Source: Persephonella sp. KM09-Lau-8 (GTDB taxonomy: Bacteria > Aquificota > Aquificia > Aquificales > Hydrogenothermaceae). Taken from it: a stretch of DNA of 64,000 bases. This document shows positions 35,667-44,802 of this stretch, in pieces; within the stretch, counting starts at the first letter, position 1; each line of letters begins with the position of its first letter. The stretch covers positions 1,488,001 to 1,552,000 of the forward strand of contig NZ_JNLL01000001.1 of assembly GCF_000703085.1 (NCBI RefSeq). The letters are read 5' to 3'. The notes beneath the pieces are model-generated. The model made no database searches. It was not told the DNA's origin and was given only the letters and a program-made list of their open reading frames with translations. The translations under genes were made by a program, and so were the position numbers.

Positions 35667-35939
35667 TTTTTGTTATCCTATTGTAAACTAACGAGAAAAG
35701 CAAGCCTTTTAAGAAAAAAATGAAAATTTAAACGCTTAAAGGGTTTTTACGGCTTACGCCGTTTCGCCTGTATCCCATTGCTACTAATTCTTTGAATTAG
35801 GCGAACCTAAGGTGAGCTAATGTTATGGCGAACCGAAGGTGAGCAAGAATGGGTTTTAGGCGAAAAAAATTTTCTATAAAAACTTAATTTAATTTTATCC
35901 TTAATAAAGTGTTTCTTTTATCTGACCAGAACCAAATTT
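35667..35939. repeat. Non-coding, repeat-rich stretch at the tnpB 5' side
   Basis: No gene is seen. It holds a hairpin ACGGC-TTAC-GCCGT (35749-35762), the pair TTCGCCT (35763-35769)/AGGCGAA (35799-35805) enclosing CTAATTC-TTT-GAATTAG (35784-35800), and two 18-nt direct repeats GGCGAACC(T/G)AAGGTGAGC at 35800-35817 and 35827-35844. An outer pair CCCATT (35774-35779) and AATGGG (35848-35853) could close these into one cruciform. This may be the left end of the TnpB element or a small non-autonomous repeat. Confidence 0.6.
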
Positions 35940-35963
35940 GAAAAAAGGGGCAAAAGCCCCTTC
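35940..35963 (-). terminator. Rho-independent terminator of the DUF505 gene
   Basis: On the minus strand GGGGC-TTTT-GCCCC is followed by a run of six T. It lies 8 nt after the DUF505 stop. Confidence 0.8.
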
Positions 35964-35971
35964 AGAATTAT

Positions 35972-37924
35972 TTATTCATTCATCAGTTCAACAGCTTCCA
36001 GAACCTCAAGTCCAGATTCATGAATGGAAGTTTTACCGATAAATCCTGCAAGTCTTGCAACAGCTATCTCTTTTTCAAATGTTTCTTTATCAAGTCCGGA
36101 TAGCTTAATTGCTTCTTCCCAATTTTTAGGAAGTATTCTTACTCTTTTCTCTTTAACATAAAGATTTCCAACCTGTTTTATAGCCTGAAGAATTCTAACT
36201 ATAACAGGGTTTATTGGGTTTGCTATTCCTTCTGGAACACCGGAAAGTGCTTTCTTAAGCAGTTTTCCTGCTTCTGTAAGCCTAATACCATTGTTTGGAA
36301 GAACATCCAGTATATACCTTGCCTCTAATTTGTTAACTGCATACTGAACTTCTTCTTTCAGGGTTTCATCAAATTCCTTGAATAGCTCATCAAGGAACAT
36401 TCCATATTCAGGAATTTTATGAAGAACCATAAGTTCAAATCTTGTAAGGTTTGGCAGTCTTCTTACTGAATAGGCAAGTTCTTCGTAAAGCTGACCGGAT
36501 TTTGTGGGATATCCACCACCTACCAGATGTTCATTGACAGCCTCTTCATACCAGTGGTAGTTTGGTGCTCCAAACTCTGTTTTTGTGATAGATATTGCTT
36601 TTACAGCTGTTGATGTTATTTCTCTAACGCCTTTTTCTTTTATGTCCTGAAGAACTCTTTTTCCATGATTTGTTAGTTTATAAACAGTTTTTCCTGTTTT
36701 TTCGTCTATTTCGGATTTTACAAGCTCAAATGCCTCAAGGGAGTAAAGACTTTCCTTTACTGTGTCATAAAGTTTTTCATACCATTGGTTTCCTTTTTCC
36801 CAAAAATGTTTAAACAGGTCTTCTATTGTAAACAGCTCAGCCCATTTTTTCTTAAGCTCTTCTTTTTTCTGGTATCCCATAGCCTGATTAATCATTCTGC
36901 CGTAGAACTCAATCAGGTGTTTGTATTCCTTAAGAGGTTTTTCCATAAGGTAGTGGACTATTTCTTCTGCTGTTGGAACAATCTCTGGATTAGTTTTATT
37001 TTTCTCCCAAACCTTTTCTATGCCTATTAAAAGCTCTTCATCTAAGGTTTCAAGGTTAAATGTTTTTACAGGTCTGTATTCCCTTTCACTCCAGAGTTTG
37101 TATACTTCCAGTAATGCTTCCCCTGCTGGAAGGATATTTCCTTCTGCGTCAATGAATGCCAGCTCTTCCAGAACCTCAGCTTCCTGGGGTGTTAGAGCGT
37201 CCATTCCGCTATCCAGGACTTTAAGCAGAGCATACATATAGTCCTCATTTATTATTGTTTCAAGAGATGGTGCCATTGTTTGAACTACCTTCTGGACAGC
37301 CTGTCCAAGTCCTGAAAGAGTGTAAACATCAGAGTTTGGAACTGAGAATGAGATTAATCTCATACTTTCAAGAACAAGTGGAAATCTGCCATGTTCAGGT
37401 AGCATTTTTGTCTCTGCTGGACCTGTTGGCATTGAAGCAATATAACTTCCAAGCTCTTTTGAAATCACAAGTCTTGGTTTTGCCTTTGTGTAAATATCAT
37501 AGATAGCTTTTGCATATTCATTGATTTCTTTAAACCAGCCTTTCTTCTCCTCATGAACTTCCTGAGCAAATCCTCTTTGTTTAAGTGGTTCAAATGTTTC
37601 TTCCCCTGTTAATCCACCGCTTAAAATAGCTGCTTCTATCATTGCAATAACTTCAGAGCCTATCCATCTGAATCTGTCGTCCCATTCAGAAGGATGTTTT
37701 ATAAGACCTTTTTTAATCATTTCCTCAAGGATATAAACAAGGTTTCTTCCCCAGTATGTCAGTGTATATTCAATTGGGGAATTCCCCTGCTCCAGCAGGT
37801 TTTGAAGCTCCAGTTCGACATAAGGGTCTTCTTCTGCTTTAATTGTAATCTGGCAGGCAAGACCTTTTTCTTCCTGTGATTTAGCGTTTAAAAGTGCAAG
37901 TGCATGTTCTTTTCTGATGACCAT
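35972..37924 (-). CDS. DUF505-family protein
   Basis: A 650-aa soluble, acidic protein of the DUF505 family found in Aquificales and some methanogens. It appears built of repeated winged-helix-like units (EYTLTYWGRNLVYILEEMIKKGLI; FELVKSEIDEKTGKTVYKLTNHGKRVL; LTRFELMVLHKIPEYGM; VNKLEARYILDVLPNNGIRLTEAGKLL), each about 70-80 residues in spacing. Such units may bind nucleic acid or other proteins. Function unknown; no enzyme motif seen. Stands alone with its own terminator. Confidence 0.78.
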   Translation of the reverse strand: MVIRKEHALALLNAKSQEEKGLACQITIKAEEDPYVELELQNLLEQGNSPIEYTLTYWGRNLVYILEEMIKKGLIKHPSEWDDRFRWIGSEVIAMIEAAILSGGLTGEETFEPLKQRGFAQEVHEEKKGWFKEINEYAKAIYDIYTKAKPRLVISKELGSYIASMPTGPAETKMLPEHGRFPLVLESMRLISFSVPNSDVYTLSGLGQAVQKVVQTMAPSLETIINEDYMYALLKVLDSGMDALTPQEAEVLEELAFIDAEGNILPAGEALLEVYKLWSEREYRPVKTFNLETLDEELLIGIEKVWEKNKTNPEIVPTAEEIVHYLMEKPLKEYKHLIEFYGRMINQAMGYQKKEELKKKWAELFTIEDLFKHFWEKGNQWYEKLYDTVKESLYSLEAFELVKSEIDEKTGKTVYKLTNHGKRVLQDIKEKGVREITSTAVKAISITKTEFGAPNYHWYEEAVNEHLVGGGYPTKSGQLYEELAYSVRRLPNLTRFELMVLHKIPEYGMFLDELFKEFDETLKEEVQYAVNKLEARYILDVLPNNGIRLTEAGKLLKKALSGVPEGIANPINPVIVRILQAIKQVGNLYVKEKRVRILPKNWEEAIKLSGLDKETFEKEIAVARLAGFIGKTSIHESGLEVLEAVELMNE

Positions 37925-38021
37925 ATTAGCCCTCCTTTTATTTTTTTCTTCAATATTTAAGATAATCCTTTATTGAATTTTTGTCAAATAATTTTAGTGA
38001 AACTTTTATAAATTTTTACCG

Positions 38022-38048
38022 AAAGGACAAATCTGGGATAAGTCCTTT
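38022..38048. promoter_or_regulatory. Inverted repeat AAAGGAC-N13-GTCCTTT before purL
   Basis: Arms at 38022-38028 and 38042-38048, about 50 nt before the purL start. It could be an operator or leader hairpin; no purine riboswitch core was recognised. Nothing else is seen in this 173-nt divergent gap apart from AT-rich sequence. Confidence 0.4.
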
Positions 38049-38097
38049 AATAATAAGATAAAATATTTGTTAAAGATTTTTATTACGGGAGATATAA

Positions 38098-40350
38098 ATG
38101 GACGAAAAAATCCTTTCTGCCCATGGATTAACTGTTGAGGAATACAAAAGAATTGTTGAGCTTATAGGTAGAGAGCCTAACGAGGTTGAGCTTGGAATAT
38201 TCGGAGCTTTATGGAGTGAACACTGCTCTTATAAATCATCAAAACCATTTTTAAAAGTCTTCCCAACAGAAGCACCATGGGTTCTGCAGGGTCCCGGTGA
38301 AAACGCCGGAGTTGTAGAAATAGATGATAAATATGCAGTTGCATTCAAGATAGAAAGTCATAACCATCCATCTTATATAGAGCCTTTCCATGGAGCTGCA
38401 ACAGGAGTTGGTGGAATTATAAGGGATATTCTCTCAATGGGTGCAAGACCTGTCTGTGCTTTTGATAGTCTCAGATTTGGCGACCCAAGAAAAGATGGAA
38501 CAAGAAAAAATATAAAAGATGCAAAACCTATTGTCCATGGAGTTGTTGAAGGAATTGGGTTTTATGGAAACTGTATAGGTGTTCCAACCATTGGCGGTGA
38601 GGTTGTTTTTGATGAGGTTTATGCAGGAAATCCTCTGGTAAATGCATTTTGTCTCGGAATACTTGAAAAAGACAAAATTTTTAGGGCAAGAGCCACAAAA
38701 GTTGGTCAAAAGATGGTTATGGTAGGCTCCGCCACAGGTAGAGATGGAATACATGGAGCCACAATGGCGTCTGCAGAGTTTTCTGAAGAATCAGAAAGCA
38801 AAAGACCAAATGTCCAGATAGGAGACCCATTTTTTGGAAAAAGACTTGTAGAATGCACCCTTGAAGTAATGCAAAAAGGTCTGATTGTTGGTTGTCAGGA
38901 CTTTGGAGCCGCAGGATTTGCAGGTTCAACTTCAGAGTTTGGCTCAAAATCAGGAATGGGTGTAAGGGTATATCTTGAAAATGTTCCCCTCAGGGAAGAA
39001 GGAATGACCCCTTACGAGATACTCCTTTCTGAATCACAGGAAAGAATGCTTTATGCTGTAGATGAGGAAAATGTTGAAGAGGTGTTGAAAATTGCCAAAT
39101 CTTACGGACTTGAAGCGGCAGTAATAGGAGAAACAACAGACACAAAAAGAATGGAAGTTTTCTATAAAGGTGAAAAAGTTGCAGACCTGCCTATATCTGC
39201 AATAGTTGATGATGCACCTGTTTATAACAGACCAAGAAAAGAGCCTGAATATCTAAAAGAAACAAGAGCGTTTGACCCGAATACCCTTCCAGAAGTTGAT
39301 ATAAAGGAAGCCATAGAAAAAGTTTTATCCTCTCCAACTATTGCCAAAAAGGAATGGGTTTACAGGCAGTATGACCATGAAGTTGGTATAAACACAGTGG
39401 TTAAGCCAGGAAGTGATGCAGCTGTTTTAAGAATAAAATGGGCTGTAAAACCTGAAATCAATAGCGAAAAAGCAGTGGCAATATCCTCCGACGGTAACGG
39501 TAGATGGGTTTATCTTGACCCTTATGAAGGTGGCAAAAGGGTTGTTGTTGAAGCAGTTAGGAATGTTTATATATCCGGAGCAAAACCACTTGCCATAACA
39601 GACTGTTTAAACTGGGGAAATCCTGAAAATCCAGAAATAATGTGGCAGTTTGAACAGGCAACGAAAGGAATGGCAGATGCCTGCAGACAGCTAAATACAC
39701 CTGTTATCAGCGGTAATGTATCCCTGTATAACGAAACAGTCCTACCAGACAAAAGAATAAATGTTTATCCTACTCCAACAGTGGTTGCCGTCGGTGTTTT
39801 AGACAGGCCTGAAGATGCAATTCCATCTTTTTATCAGGAAGAAGGAGATGTTATTGTTCTAATTGGAGAGGTTGATAAACAGCCTACAGTAAATGGCAGT
39901 GAATATCTCAAAGAGGTCCACGGAATAGTATCTGGGGCAATTCCACCTGTGGATATAGAAACAGAAAAGAGACTTATGGAATTTATCCATTCAAACAGGG
40001 AAAAGATAAAATCTGCCCATGATGTATCAGACGGCGGGCTTATCACAGCAATTTTAGAGCCTGCATTTGCAGAAGAAAAAACATTTGGACTTGATATTGA
40101 GATAGATACAGAGTATAGACCGGATTTTGAGCTGTTTGATGAGATGAGAAGTATCGTTGTGATATCTGCCGCTGAAGAGGATATTCCTCATCTAAAGGCA
40201 AAAGCAAAAGAAATAGGCATTGGATTTAAAGTTATTGGAAAAGTCAAAAAAGAGCCTGAACTCAACCTCAAAGTCGGAAATGTTTCCATAACAGAAGATA
40301 TAAACAACCTCAGAAGCCTATGGGAAACCAGCCTATCTAAAATTTTATAA
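38098..40350 (+). CDS. purL: Phosphoribosylformylglycinamidine synthase II
   Basis: A 750-aa small-type PurL that makes FGAM in purine synthesis with separate PurQ and PurS. Typical blocks are [13 protein letters not shown] near residue 41, [38 protein letters not shown], and the second ATP/PurM-like half starting near [21 protein letters not shown]. Length and order match the family. ATG 38098 has a GGGAG ribosome site. Confidence 0.97.
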   Translation: MDEKILSAHGLTVEEYKRIVELIGREPNEVELGIFGALWSEHCSYKSSKPFLKVFPTEAPWVLQGPGENAGVVEIDDKYAVAFKIESHNHPSYIEPFHGAATGVGGIIRDILSMGARPVCAFDSLRFGDPRKDGTRKNIKDAKPIVHGVVEGIGFYGNCIGVPTIGGEVVFDEVYAGNPLVNAFCLGILEKDKIFRARATKVGQKMVMVGSATGRDGIHGATMASAEFSEESESKRPNVQIGDPFFGKRLVECTLEVMQKGLIVGCQDFGAAGFAGSTSEFGSKSGMGVRVYLENVPLREEGMTPYEILLSESQERMLYAVDEENVEEVLKIAKSYGLEAAVIGETTDTKRMEVFYKGEKVADLPISAIVDDAPVYNRPRKEPEYLKETRAFDPNTLPEVDIKEAIEKVLSSPTIAKKEWVYRQYDHEVGINTVVKPGSDAAVLRIKWAVKPEINSEKAVAISSDGNGRWVYLDPYEGGKRVVVEAVRNVYISGAKPLAITDCLNWGNPENPEIMWQFEQATKGMADACRQLNTPVISGNVSLYNETVLPDKRINVYPTPTVVAVGVLDRPEDAIPSFYQEEGDVIVLIGEVDKQPTVNGSEYLKEVHGIVSGAIPPVDIETEKRLMEFIHSNREKIKSAHDVSDGGLITAILEPAFAEEKTFGLDIEIDTEYRPDFELFDEMRSIVVISAAEEDIPHLKAKAKEIGIGFKVIGKVKKEPELNLKVGNVSITEDINNLRSLWETSLSKIL

Positions 40351-40370
40351 AAAGGGGGATATCCCCCCAT
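40351..40370. terminator. Bidirectional terminator between purL and a lipoprotein gene
   Basis: GGGGG-ATAT-CCCCC (40354-40367) flanked by A-rich sequence on one side and T-rich on the other, between two genes that converge. Confidence 0.7.
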
Positions 40371-40375
40371 ATTTC

Positions 40376-41437
40376 TTAACAGGGATTAATTTCTACATAA
40401 AGAGCCGGAACTGTCACAGTGGATGAAGGAGCATTAGGAGGGGCAGCTACAGAATTACTTCCATTGTCAAAATAGAGATAAAATGGAATTTCTGTCATAA
40501 ATACCTTTGTTTTAGCACCTGAAACACATTCACCTTCCCAAAATGCAGTCCCCATTAAGCTTGTTCCGTTGTTGTGATAGACATCTTCAAAGCCACCATC
40601 AGCAAAAAATATAGCAGATGTTGAGAAATCTCCATAAGCAGCAACTTTATCTGGATCAGCACTAAAGTTATTCAGACCTGTAATATTTACCAGACGACTG
40701 TTATAAGATGTATTAAGGCCTATATAATAAGTAGTATCTATTAAATTATCATCATTTATATACCAGTAAATACCTTTATCTCCAGAAGAGATATCAATTA
40801 TACTTGCCACGGTATATTCGCTATTGTGGACATTATCCCTAACTTCCCAGATACATATCCACCAGTCGTTATATATAGTTCCGTTAATCTTTACGTCTAC
40901 TAAAGGAACCATTGTAATAAATGAAGCCAGAATTTTTCCTGAAGAATCATCAGGATTATTTGTTATAGCTCTACTCAAATTACGGGCAAAAGCATCAACC
41001 AGATTTTTATCAGCCCAGTTACAACTACTTTTTGATGTTTTCCTCACATCCAGATTAAAATTTGCGCTATTTTTAGTAAGTGTTCCGGTCATTCTATTGG
41101 CTACAACATTTGCATTTATATTAACATCTACGGGATTATTGAATGTATCATTTCCGCTAAGAAACATACTCACAGAACTTCCAGCAATACTACCCGAAAT
41201 ATCTTCTTTCCACAAACTACCTCCTATCCAGCCTTTACCGGATAGAGAACCACCGGACTGATTTATCTCCAGACATACAGGATACTTAACCACACCAGAA
41301 TAAGTAGAAACCCGATAGCTACCTTCCCATACACCACTTACACCTGAAGAACTACTACCACCTCCGCCTCCACCGCAGGAAACGAAAAAGGCAACAGTAA
41401 AGGAAAAAAATGTCCTAAAAATAGGTTTGATAAACAT
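40376..41437 (-). CDS. Secreted lipoprotein of unknown function
   Basis: A 353-aa lipoprotein: signal peptide of 20 residues, lipobox FVSC (C21) followed by a Gly6-Ser4 spacer, then a beta-rich domain. ATG 41437 is chosen because AGGAGGTGG stands at the right distance before it; a GTG three codons earlier lies inside that site. The first third (VWEGSYRV, GGSLSGKGWIGGSLW, DISGSIAGSSVSM, NRMTGTLTK) resembles a lipocalin-like strand repeat seen in extracellular lipoproteins; the rest is not recognised. No neighbours on its strand. Confidence 0.82.
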   Translation of the reverse strand: MFIKPIFRTFFSFTVAFFVSCGGGGGGSSSSGVSGVWEGSYRVSTYSGVVKYPVCLEINQSGGSLSGKGWIGGSLWKEDISGSIAGSSVSMFLSGNDTFNNPVDVNINANVVANRMTGTLTKNSANFNLDVRKTSKSSCNWADKNLVDAFARNLSRAITNNPDDSSGKILASFITMVPLVDVKINGTIYNDWWICIWEVRDNVHNSEYTVASIIDISSGDKGIYWYINDDNLIDTTYYIGLNTSYNSRLVNITGLNNFSADPDKVAAYGDFSTSAIFFADGGFEDVYHNNGTSLMGTAFWEGECVSGAKTKVFMTEIPFYLYFDNGSNSVAAPPNAPSSTVTVPALYVEINPC

Positions 41438-41696
41438 TTTGACCACCTCCTGATATACAGTGGAAGGGAAATTTTGGATTTCTAATTATTAAATTGAAGG
41501 CACTTACAACTTAAGGCAATATCTTTATAAATAAGTATATTCCTGAAAATTTTCCACAGATGTATAAAATGATAGTTTTAGTGGGGTCTTTTCGTAAAAT
41601 TCAACATATATTTTCGATTAAAATCGATGAACAAAGGAATAACTGAAAATATAGAAAAGCTAAAGAATTTATAGGACAATCTTTTTTTAGACAAAA

Positions 41697-41713
41697 GAGA
41701 GGTAGATCCTCTC
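41697..41713 (-). terminator. Rho-independent terminator after the DUF302 gene
   Basis: GAGAGG/CCTCTC with a 5-nt loop, followed by TTTTGTC on the minus strand, 5 nt after the stop. The rest of the 271-nt gap (41447-41717) is AT-rich and holds a small perfect hairpin TCGATT-AA-AATCGA at 41614-41627 and no gene I can support. Confidence 0.65.
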
Positions 41714-41717
41714 CTAA

Positions 41718-42227
41718 TTAATCAAATATTGTAAATCTGAAATGGACAAATCCTAAAATCTGCTCAATATCCCTTACAACTTTTTCCATAATTTCGCCTT
41801 CTTTTGTTCCTGCAAACATTCTGGAGTTTAGATATCCATTCATCAGAGCTATAACAACCTTTCCATTACTTTTTTCTACAACAGCAATACTTAAAGGCAT
41901 TTTTACTGCCATATATTTCCTGTCGTCATCTTTCAGCATTTCTGCTGCATACTTTGCATTACAGAACTTTATTATTTTTACATTTCCTACATCTTCCCCG
42001 CCGTATTTGATTATTTCTTTTCTCTGGTCAATTATGTCAACCACATGCCATCCAGGCTGTTTATTAATCCTGTCTGCAATTAATTGAACTGTCTTTTCAA
42101 AGGGATATGGACTGACAACCTGTTTGAACATCATCTCTTTAAAAGAAAACTTAACCATTAAAGGAAATGCAAAAACACCTATCACAAAGCCAATTATAAC
42201 TCCTGCTATCAGACTTCTTTTGCTCAT
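41718..42227 (-). CDS. DUF302-family protein, membrane-anchored
   Basis: A 169-aa protein with one N-terminal membrane anchor (about 8-26) and a DUF302-like domain (PYPFEKTVQLIADRI and HVVDIIDQRKEI at the start, CNAKYAAEML near residue 88, and MPLSIAVVEKSNGKV). Function not known; DUF302 proteins occur near sulfur and electron-transport genes. Begins 1 nt after the TDT gene stop, so the two are one operon. Confidence 0.78.
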   Translation of the reverse strand: MSKRSLIAGVIIGFVIGVFAFPLMVKFSFKEMMFKQVVSPYPFEKTVQLIADRINKQPGWHVVDIIDQRKEIIKYGGEDVGNVKIIKFCNAKYAAEMLKDDDRKYMAVKMPLSIAVVEKSNGKVVIALMNGYLNSRMFAGTKEGEIMEKVVRDIEQILGFVHFRFTIFD

Positions 42228-42228
42228 C

Positions 42229-43194
42229 TTACTCCTCTTCTACACATATTTTTCCCTGTAAAGCTGCTTCAATTGTTTTATATGCGACTATACCTACAAT
42301 TATAGTTGTGATAATCAGGAAAATTATTGAACTTATATAAGCAATATCATTTCTATAAGCCATATACAGCAGCATAGTGGCTATTGTTATGGCAGCCATA
42401 GGGAATGTATAAGCCCACCATGAAATAAAGAACTCAAGTTTCAAAAATACATTCATCATAATAAGCATAAGAATAAAGGTAAAAAGAGCGATAAAATATA
42501 AAGACAGTCCAAAAATATCTATACTTCCAAAGGTTATTCTAAAGTAGCTGATAAATCCAACAGCAGGAGGAGCAATCAGTATAAAGAATGTAGGTAAAAG
42601 TCTTTTAGGCATTGGATGGTGAAAAATCATTCTATACACAATAATAGTAAACAACACAATCCAGAAAAATATACCCAGAGCAAAGTAGAATATAGATAAC
42701 TCTTCTGGCATAACATCAACACCAACAACTGGAACAAGAACATTACCAACAATAGGAATAAACCATGCAGGTGATATATGGTTTATCTGAAATTCATTAA
42801 AAATCCAGAATTTTAATGTTTTGTATGTAAAGTATAGATGTAAAGGAGCACCGATATACCAGTAAGAAACTGCTACTGTCGGGGCAAAATCATAAAAACT
42901 TATAGAAATCAGCAGAAAGCTGATAGATATTGCAGCAGCAAAAGAACTTTTAATTGGGTGGTTAAATTCCTTTTTTATGGCATCAGGATATTTAACCCAT
43001 TTAATCATATAGGTGGTAAATATCAGGAAAAACAAAGCAGTATCTATAACAAGTAGAGCTTCATAAATAAATCTTGGGATACCAAAGTAATGGAAGGCTT
43101 TTGCATAGGCTATGGTCAGACCAGAGATACCCATTATTACAGCAAAAAGTTGAACAGGGAAACCTCTTAAGCTCCGTTCCCTTTTATTTTCCAT
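42229..43194 (-). CDS. TDT-family (TehA/SLAC1-like) anion transporter
   Basis: A 321-aa membrane protein with about ten segments of the TehA/SLAC1 family. The start (GFPVQLFAVIMGISGLTIAYAKA) and the middle (PAWFIPIVGNVLVPVVG) are typical of this family. Members pass anions such as sulfite, nitrate-like anions or dicarboxylates. Coupled to the DUF302 gene. A perfect palindrome (43209-43224) at its promoter suggests tight repression. Substrate uncertain; sulfite or an oxyanion is plausible. Confidence 0.85.
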   Translation of the reverse strand: MENKRERSLRGFPVQLFAVIMGISGLTIAYAKAFHYFGIPRFIYEALLVIDTALFFLIFTTYMIKWVKYPDAIKKEFNHPIKSSFAAAISISFLLISISFYDFAPTVAVSYWYIGAPLHLYFTYKTLKFWIFNEFQINHISPAWFIPIVGNVLVPVVGVDVMPEELSIFYFALGIFFWIVLFTIIVYRMIFHHPMPKRLLPTFFILIAPPAVGFISYFRITFGSIDIFGLSLYFIALFTFILMLIMMNVFLKLEFFISWWAYTFPMAAITIATMLLYMAYRNDIAYISSIIFLIITTIIVGIVAYKTIEAALQGKICVEEE

Positions 43195-43208
43195 TTTTAT
43201 CCTCTCTG

Positions 43209-43224
43209 GTTAGTATATACTAAC
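43209..43224. promoter_or_regulatory. Palindromic operator GTTAGTATATACTAAC at the TDT promoter
   Basis: A perfect 16-bp palindrome 15 nt before the TDT start on the minus strand, directly after a consensus -10 (TATAAT on the minus strand, 43229-43234). A repressor bound there would block transcription. The matching regulator is not in the window. Confidence 0.6.
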
Positions 43225-43272
43225 ACAAATTATAACATATTGATAATCTAATAATACTTGAAAATGAAGGAC

Positions 43273-43286
43273 ATGATATATATCAT
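43273..43286. promoter_or_regulatory. Palindrome ATGATATATATCAT between TDT and the methyltransferase
   Basis: A perfect 14-bp palindrome in the 124-nt divergent gap, with TGAT-N4-ATCA in common with the FNR core at 26348. It could serve either gene (centre 39 nt before the methyltransferase ATG). Weak; may be chance in AT-rich DNA. Confidence 0.4.
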
Positions 43287-43318
43287 TTTAGAAATTTTTT
43301 TATCCACAGGAGTTTATC

Positions 43319-43954
43319 ATGTATAAATCCTGCAGCTGTAAAAGCAAATTCAATGCAGTTTTTATGAAAAATCTGGAATGGTATCTGGACTATGTTTATG
43401 ACGGGTATAAAAAAGGTTTATTTTCAAAAATAGGGAAAAATGTTCTGGAAATTGGAGCAGGAACAGGTATAAATCTGAAGTATTATAGACCTGGAATAAA
43501 TCTGACAGTAATAGAACCTTCCCGTGAAATGCTTGATTACTTTTTAGAAAAAGCAAAGAAGTATCCTTTGAATATCCATGTAAAGCAAGGTTTTGCAGAA
43601 GAATTGCCGTTTGAGAATGAAAGTTTTGATGCAGTGGTTTCTACACTTGTTTTATGTAGCATTAAATCTCCCCAAAAAGCCATGGAAGAAATAAAAAGAG
43701 TCCTCAAAAAAGATGGATATTTTATTTTTATTGAGCATGTGAAAGCTCCTGAAAACACAATTACCAATAAAGTTCAGAGATTTGTCCAGCCTGTCTGGAA
43801 ATGGACTTTTGAAGGTTGCGACGTCCAGAGAGACACAGGGAAACTTATAGAAGCTTATTTTCCAGAAGTTCAATACAAAACCATCCGATTTAATAGTCCT
43901 TTTATCCCAGTAAACTACCATATAATAGGGTATGCCAAAAAAAGCCAGTCCTGA
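43319..43954 (+). CDS. Class I SAM-dependent methyltransferase
   Basis: A 211-aa methyltransferase with motif I VLEIGAGTGINLKYY (about 41-55), an acidic motif II (LTVIEPSREM), and the following DAVVSTLVLCS strand. The FIEHVKAPE and FEGCDVQRDTG blocks resemble the METTL7/phospholipid-type group. Substrate unknown. Starts with an HGMYKSC-like N-terminus rich in Cys (YKSCSCKSK). Overlaps the M28 gene by 23 nt. Confidence 0.87.
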   Translation: MYKSCSCKSKFNAVFMKNLEWYLDYVYDGYKKGLFSKIGKNVLEIGAGTGINLKYYRPGINLTVIEPSREMLDYFLEKAKKYPLNIHVKQGFAEELPFENESFDAVVSTLVLCSIKSPQKAMEEIKRVLKKDGYFIFIEHVKAPENTITNKVQRFVQPVWKWTFEGCDVQRDTGKLIEAYFPEVQYKTIRFNSPFIPVNYHIIGYAKKSQS

Positions 43955-44792
43955 AAATCTTTATAAACATGTTGAGTTCCTTACATCTATAAAACCTTTC
44001 AGGAATTATTTACATCCTGAATCTTTAGATAAAGCAGCAGAATACACAAAAAATCAGTTTTCCATTTATACCTCTCATATAACAGAGCAAAAATTTTGTG
44101 TGGAATATAATGAATACAAAAATGTAATAGCCTCAATAAACACAGATAAAAAAGAAAGAATAATAATTGGAGCCCATTATGATGTAGCCGGAGATACCCC
44201 AGGAGCAGATGATAATGCAAGCGGTATAGCAGGTTTAATTGAATTACTGGGATTACTGCATCATGAGGAACTCCCTTATAGAATAGATTTTGCAGCATAT
44301 ACACTGGAAGAACCGCCATTTTTTGCAACAGAATACATGGGCAGTTATATTCATGCCTACTCCCTTTATAAAGAAAAAGCAAAAATCAAAGTTATGATAT
44401 GCCTTGAGATGATAGGATATTTTTCAGACAAGAAAGGTTCACAACAATTTCCATTACCGTTTTTTAAACTACTTTATCCGGATACAGGTAATTTTATAGG
44501 AGTTGTCGGCAAATTAGGTCAAAAAGAAATAACAACAAAAATCAGAGAGCTTATGAAAAAAGGCGGTAAAATCCCTGTTTACTCAATAAATGCTCCTTCA
44601 ATAATCCCCGGAGTAGACCTTTCAGACCATAGGAATTTCTGGCAATTTGGATATCAGGCTGTTATGATTACAGACACAGCATTTTATAGAAATCCTAATT
44701 ATCATAGAAGAACAGATACAGTTAACACACTGGATTATAAAAGAATGGCAGAAGTGATAAACGGTCTTTACTACGCAATAAAAAATATATAA
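43932..44792 (+). CDS. M28-family metallopeptidase-like protein
   Basis: A 286-aa protein with the zinc ligands of M28 aminopeptidases: GAHYD (His, Asp), GADDNASG (Asp), the EE pair in TLEEPPFF, and the final SDHRNFW with H. No signal peptide is seen. It likely cleaves N-terminal residues or dipeptides. It lies between the methyltransferase (overlap) and an RNase Z-like gene (10 nt), making a three-gene operon. Confidence 0.88.
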   Translation: MPKKASPENLYKHVEFLTSIKPFRNYLHPESLDKAAEYTKNQFSIYTSHITEQKFCVEYNEYKNVIASINTDKKERIIIGAHYDVAGDTPGADDNASGIAGLIELLGLLHHEELPYRIDFAAYTLEEPPFFATEYMGSYIHAYSLYKEKAKIKVMICLEMIGYFSDKKGSQQFPLPFFKLLYPDTGNFIGVVGKLGQKEITTKIRELMKKGGKIPVYSINAPSIIPGVDLSDHRNFWQFGYQAVMITDTAFYRNPNYHRRTDTVNTLDYKRMAEVINGLYYAIKNI

Positions 44793-44802
44793 AGGCTTTA
44801 AG

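Larger units (their letters stand above)
34260..35866 (-). mobile_element. IS605/IS1341-like element carrying only tnpB
   Basis: The right end is the hairpin 34260-34279 overlapping the tnpB stop. The left end is not fixed; structured repeats up to about 35866 lie beyond the tnpB start. No tnpA (Y1 transposase) is present, so it probably moves only with help in trans or is kept for the TnpB nuclease itself. It lies directly at the break of the PIN gene. Confidence 0.65.

Noticed and set aside
35870-35971. Remainder of the PIN domain beyond the TnpB element
   Set aside because: No frame with the expected C-terminal Asp motifs was found.
38012-38031. Shared motif with 53789-53808 (TTTTTACCGAAAGGACAA versus TTTTTGCCAAAGGGACAA)
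   Set aside because: The two lie in different orientation to neighbouring genes and match only partly; AT-rich DNA can produce this by chance.
41600-41700. A small gene in the gap after the lipoprotein
   Set aside because: Only a 14-codon frame from ATG 41627, with no ribosome site or similarity.
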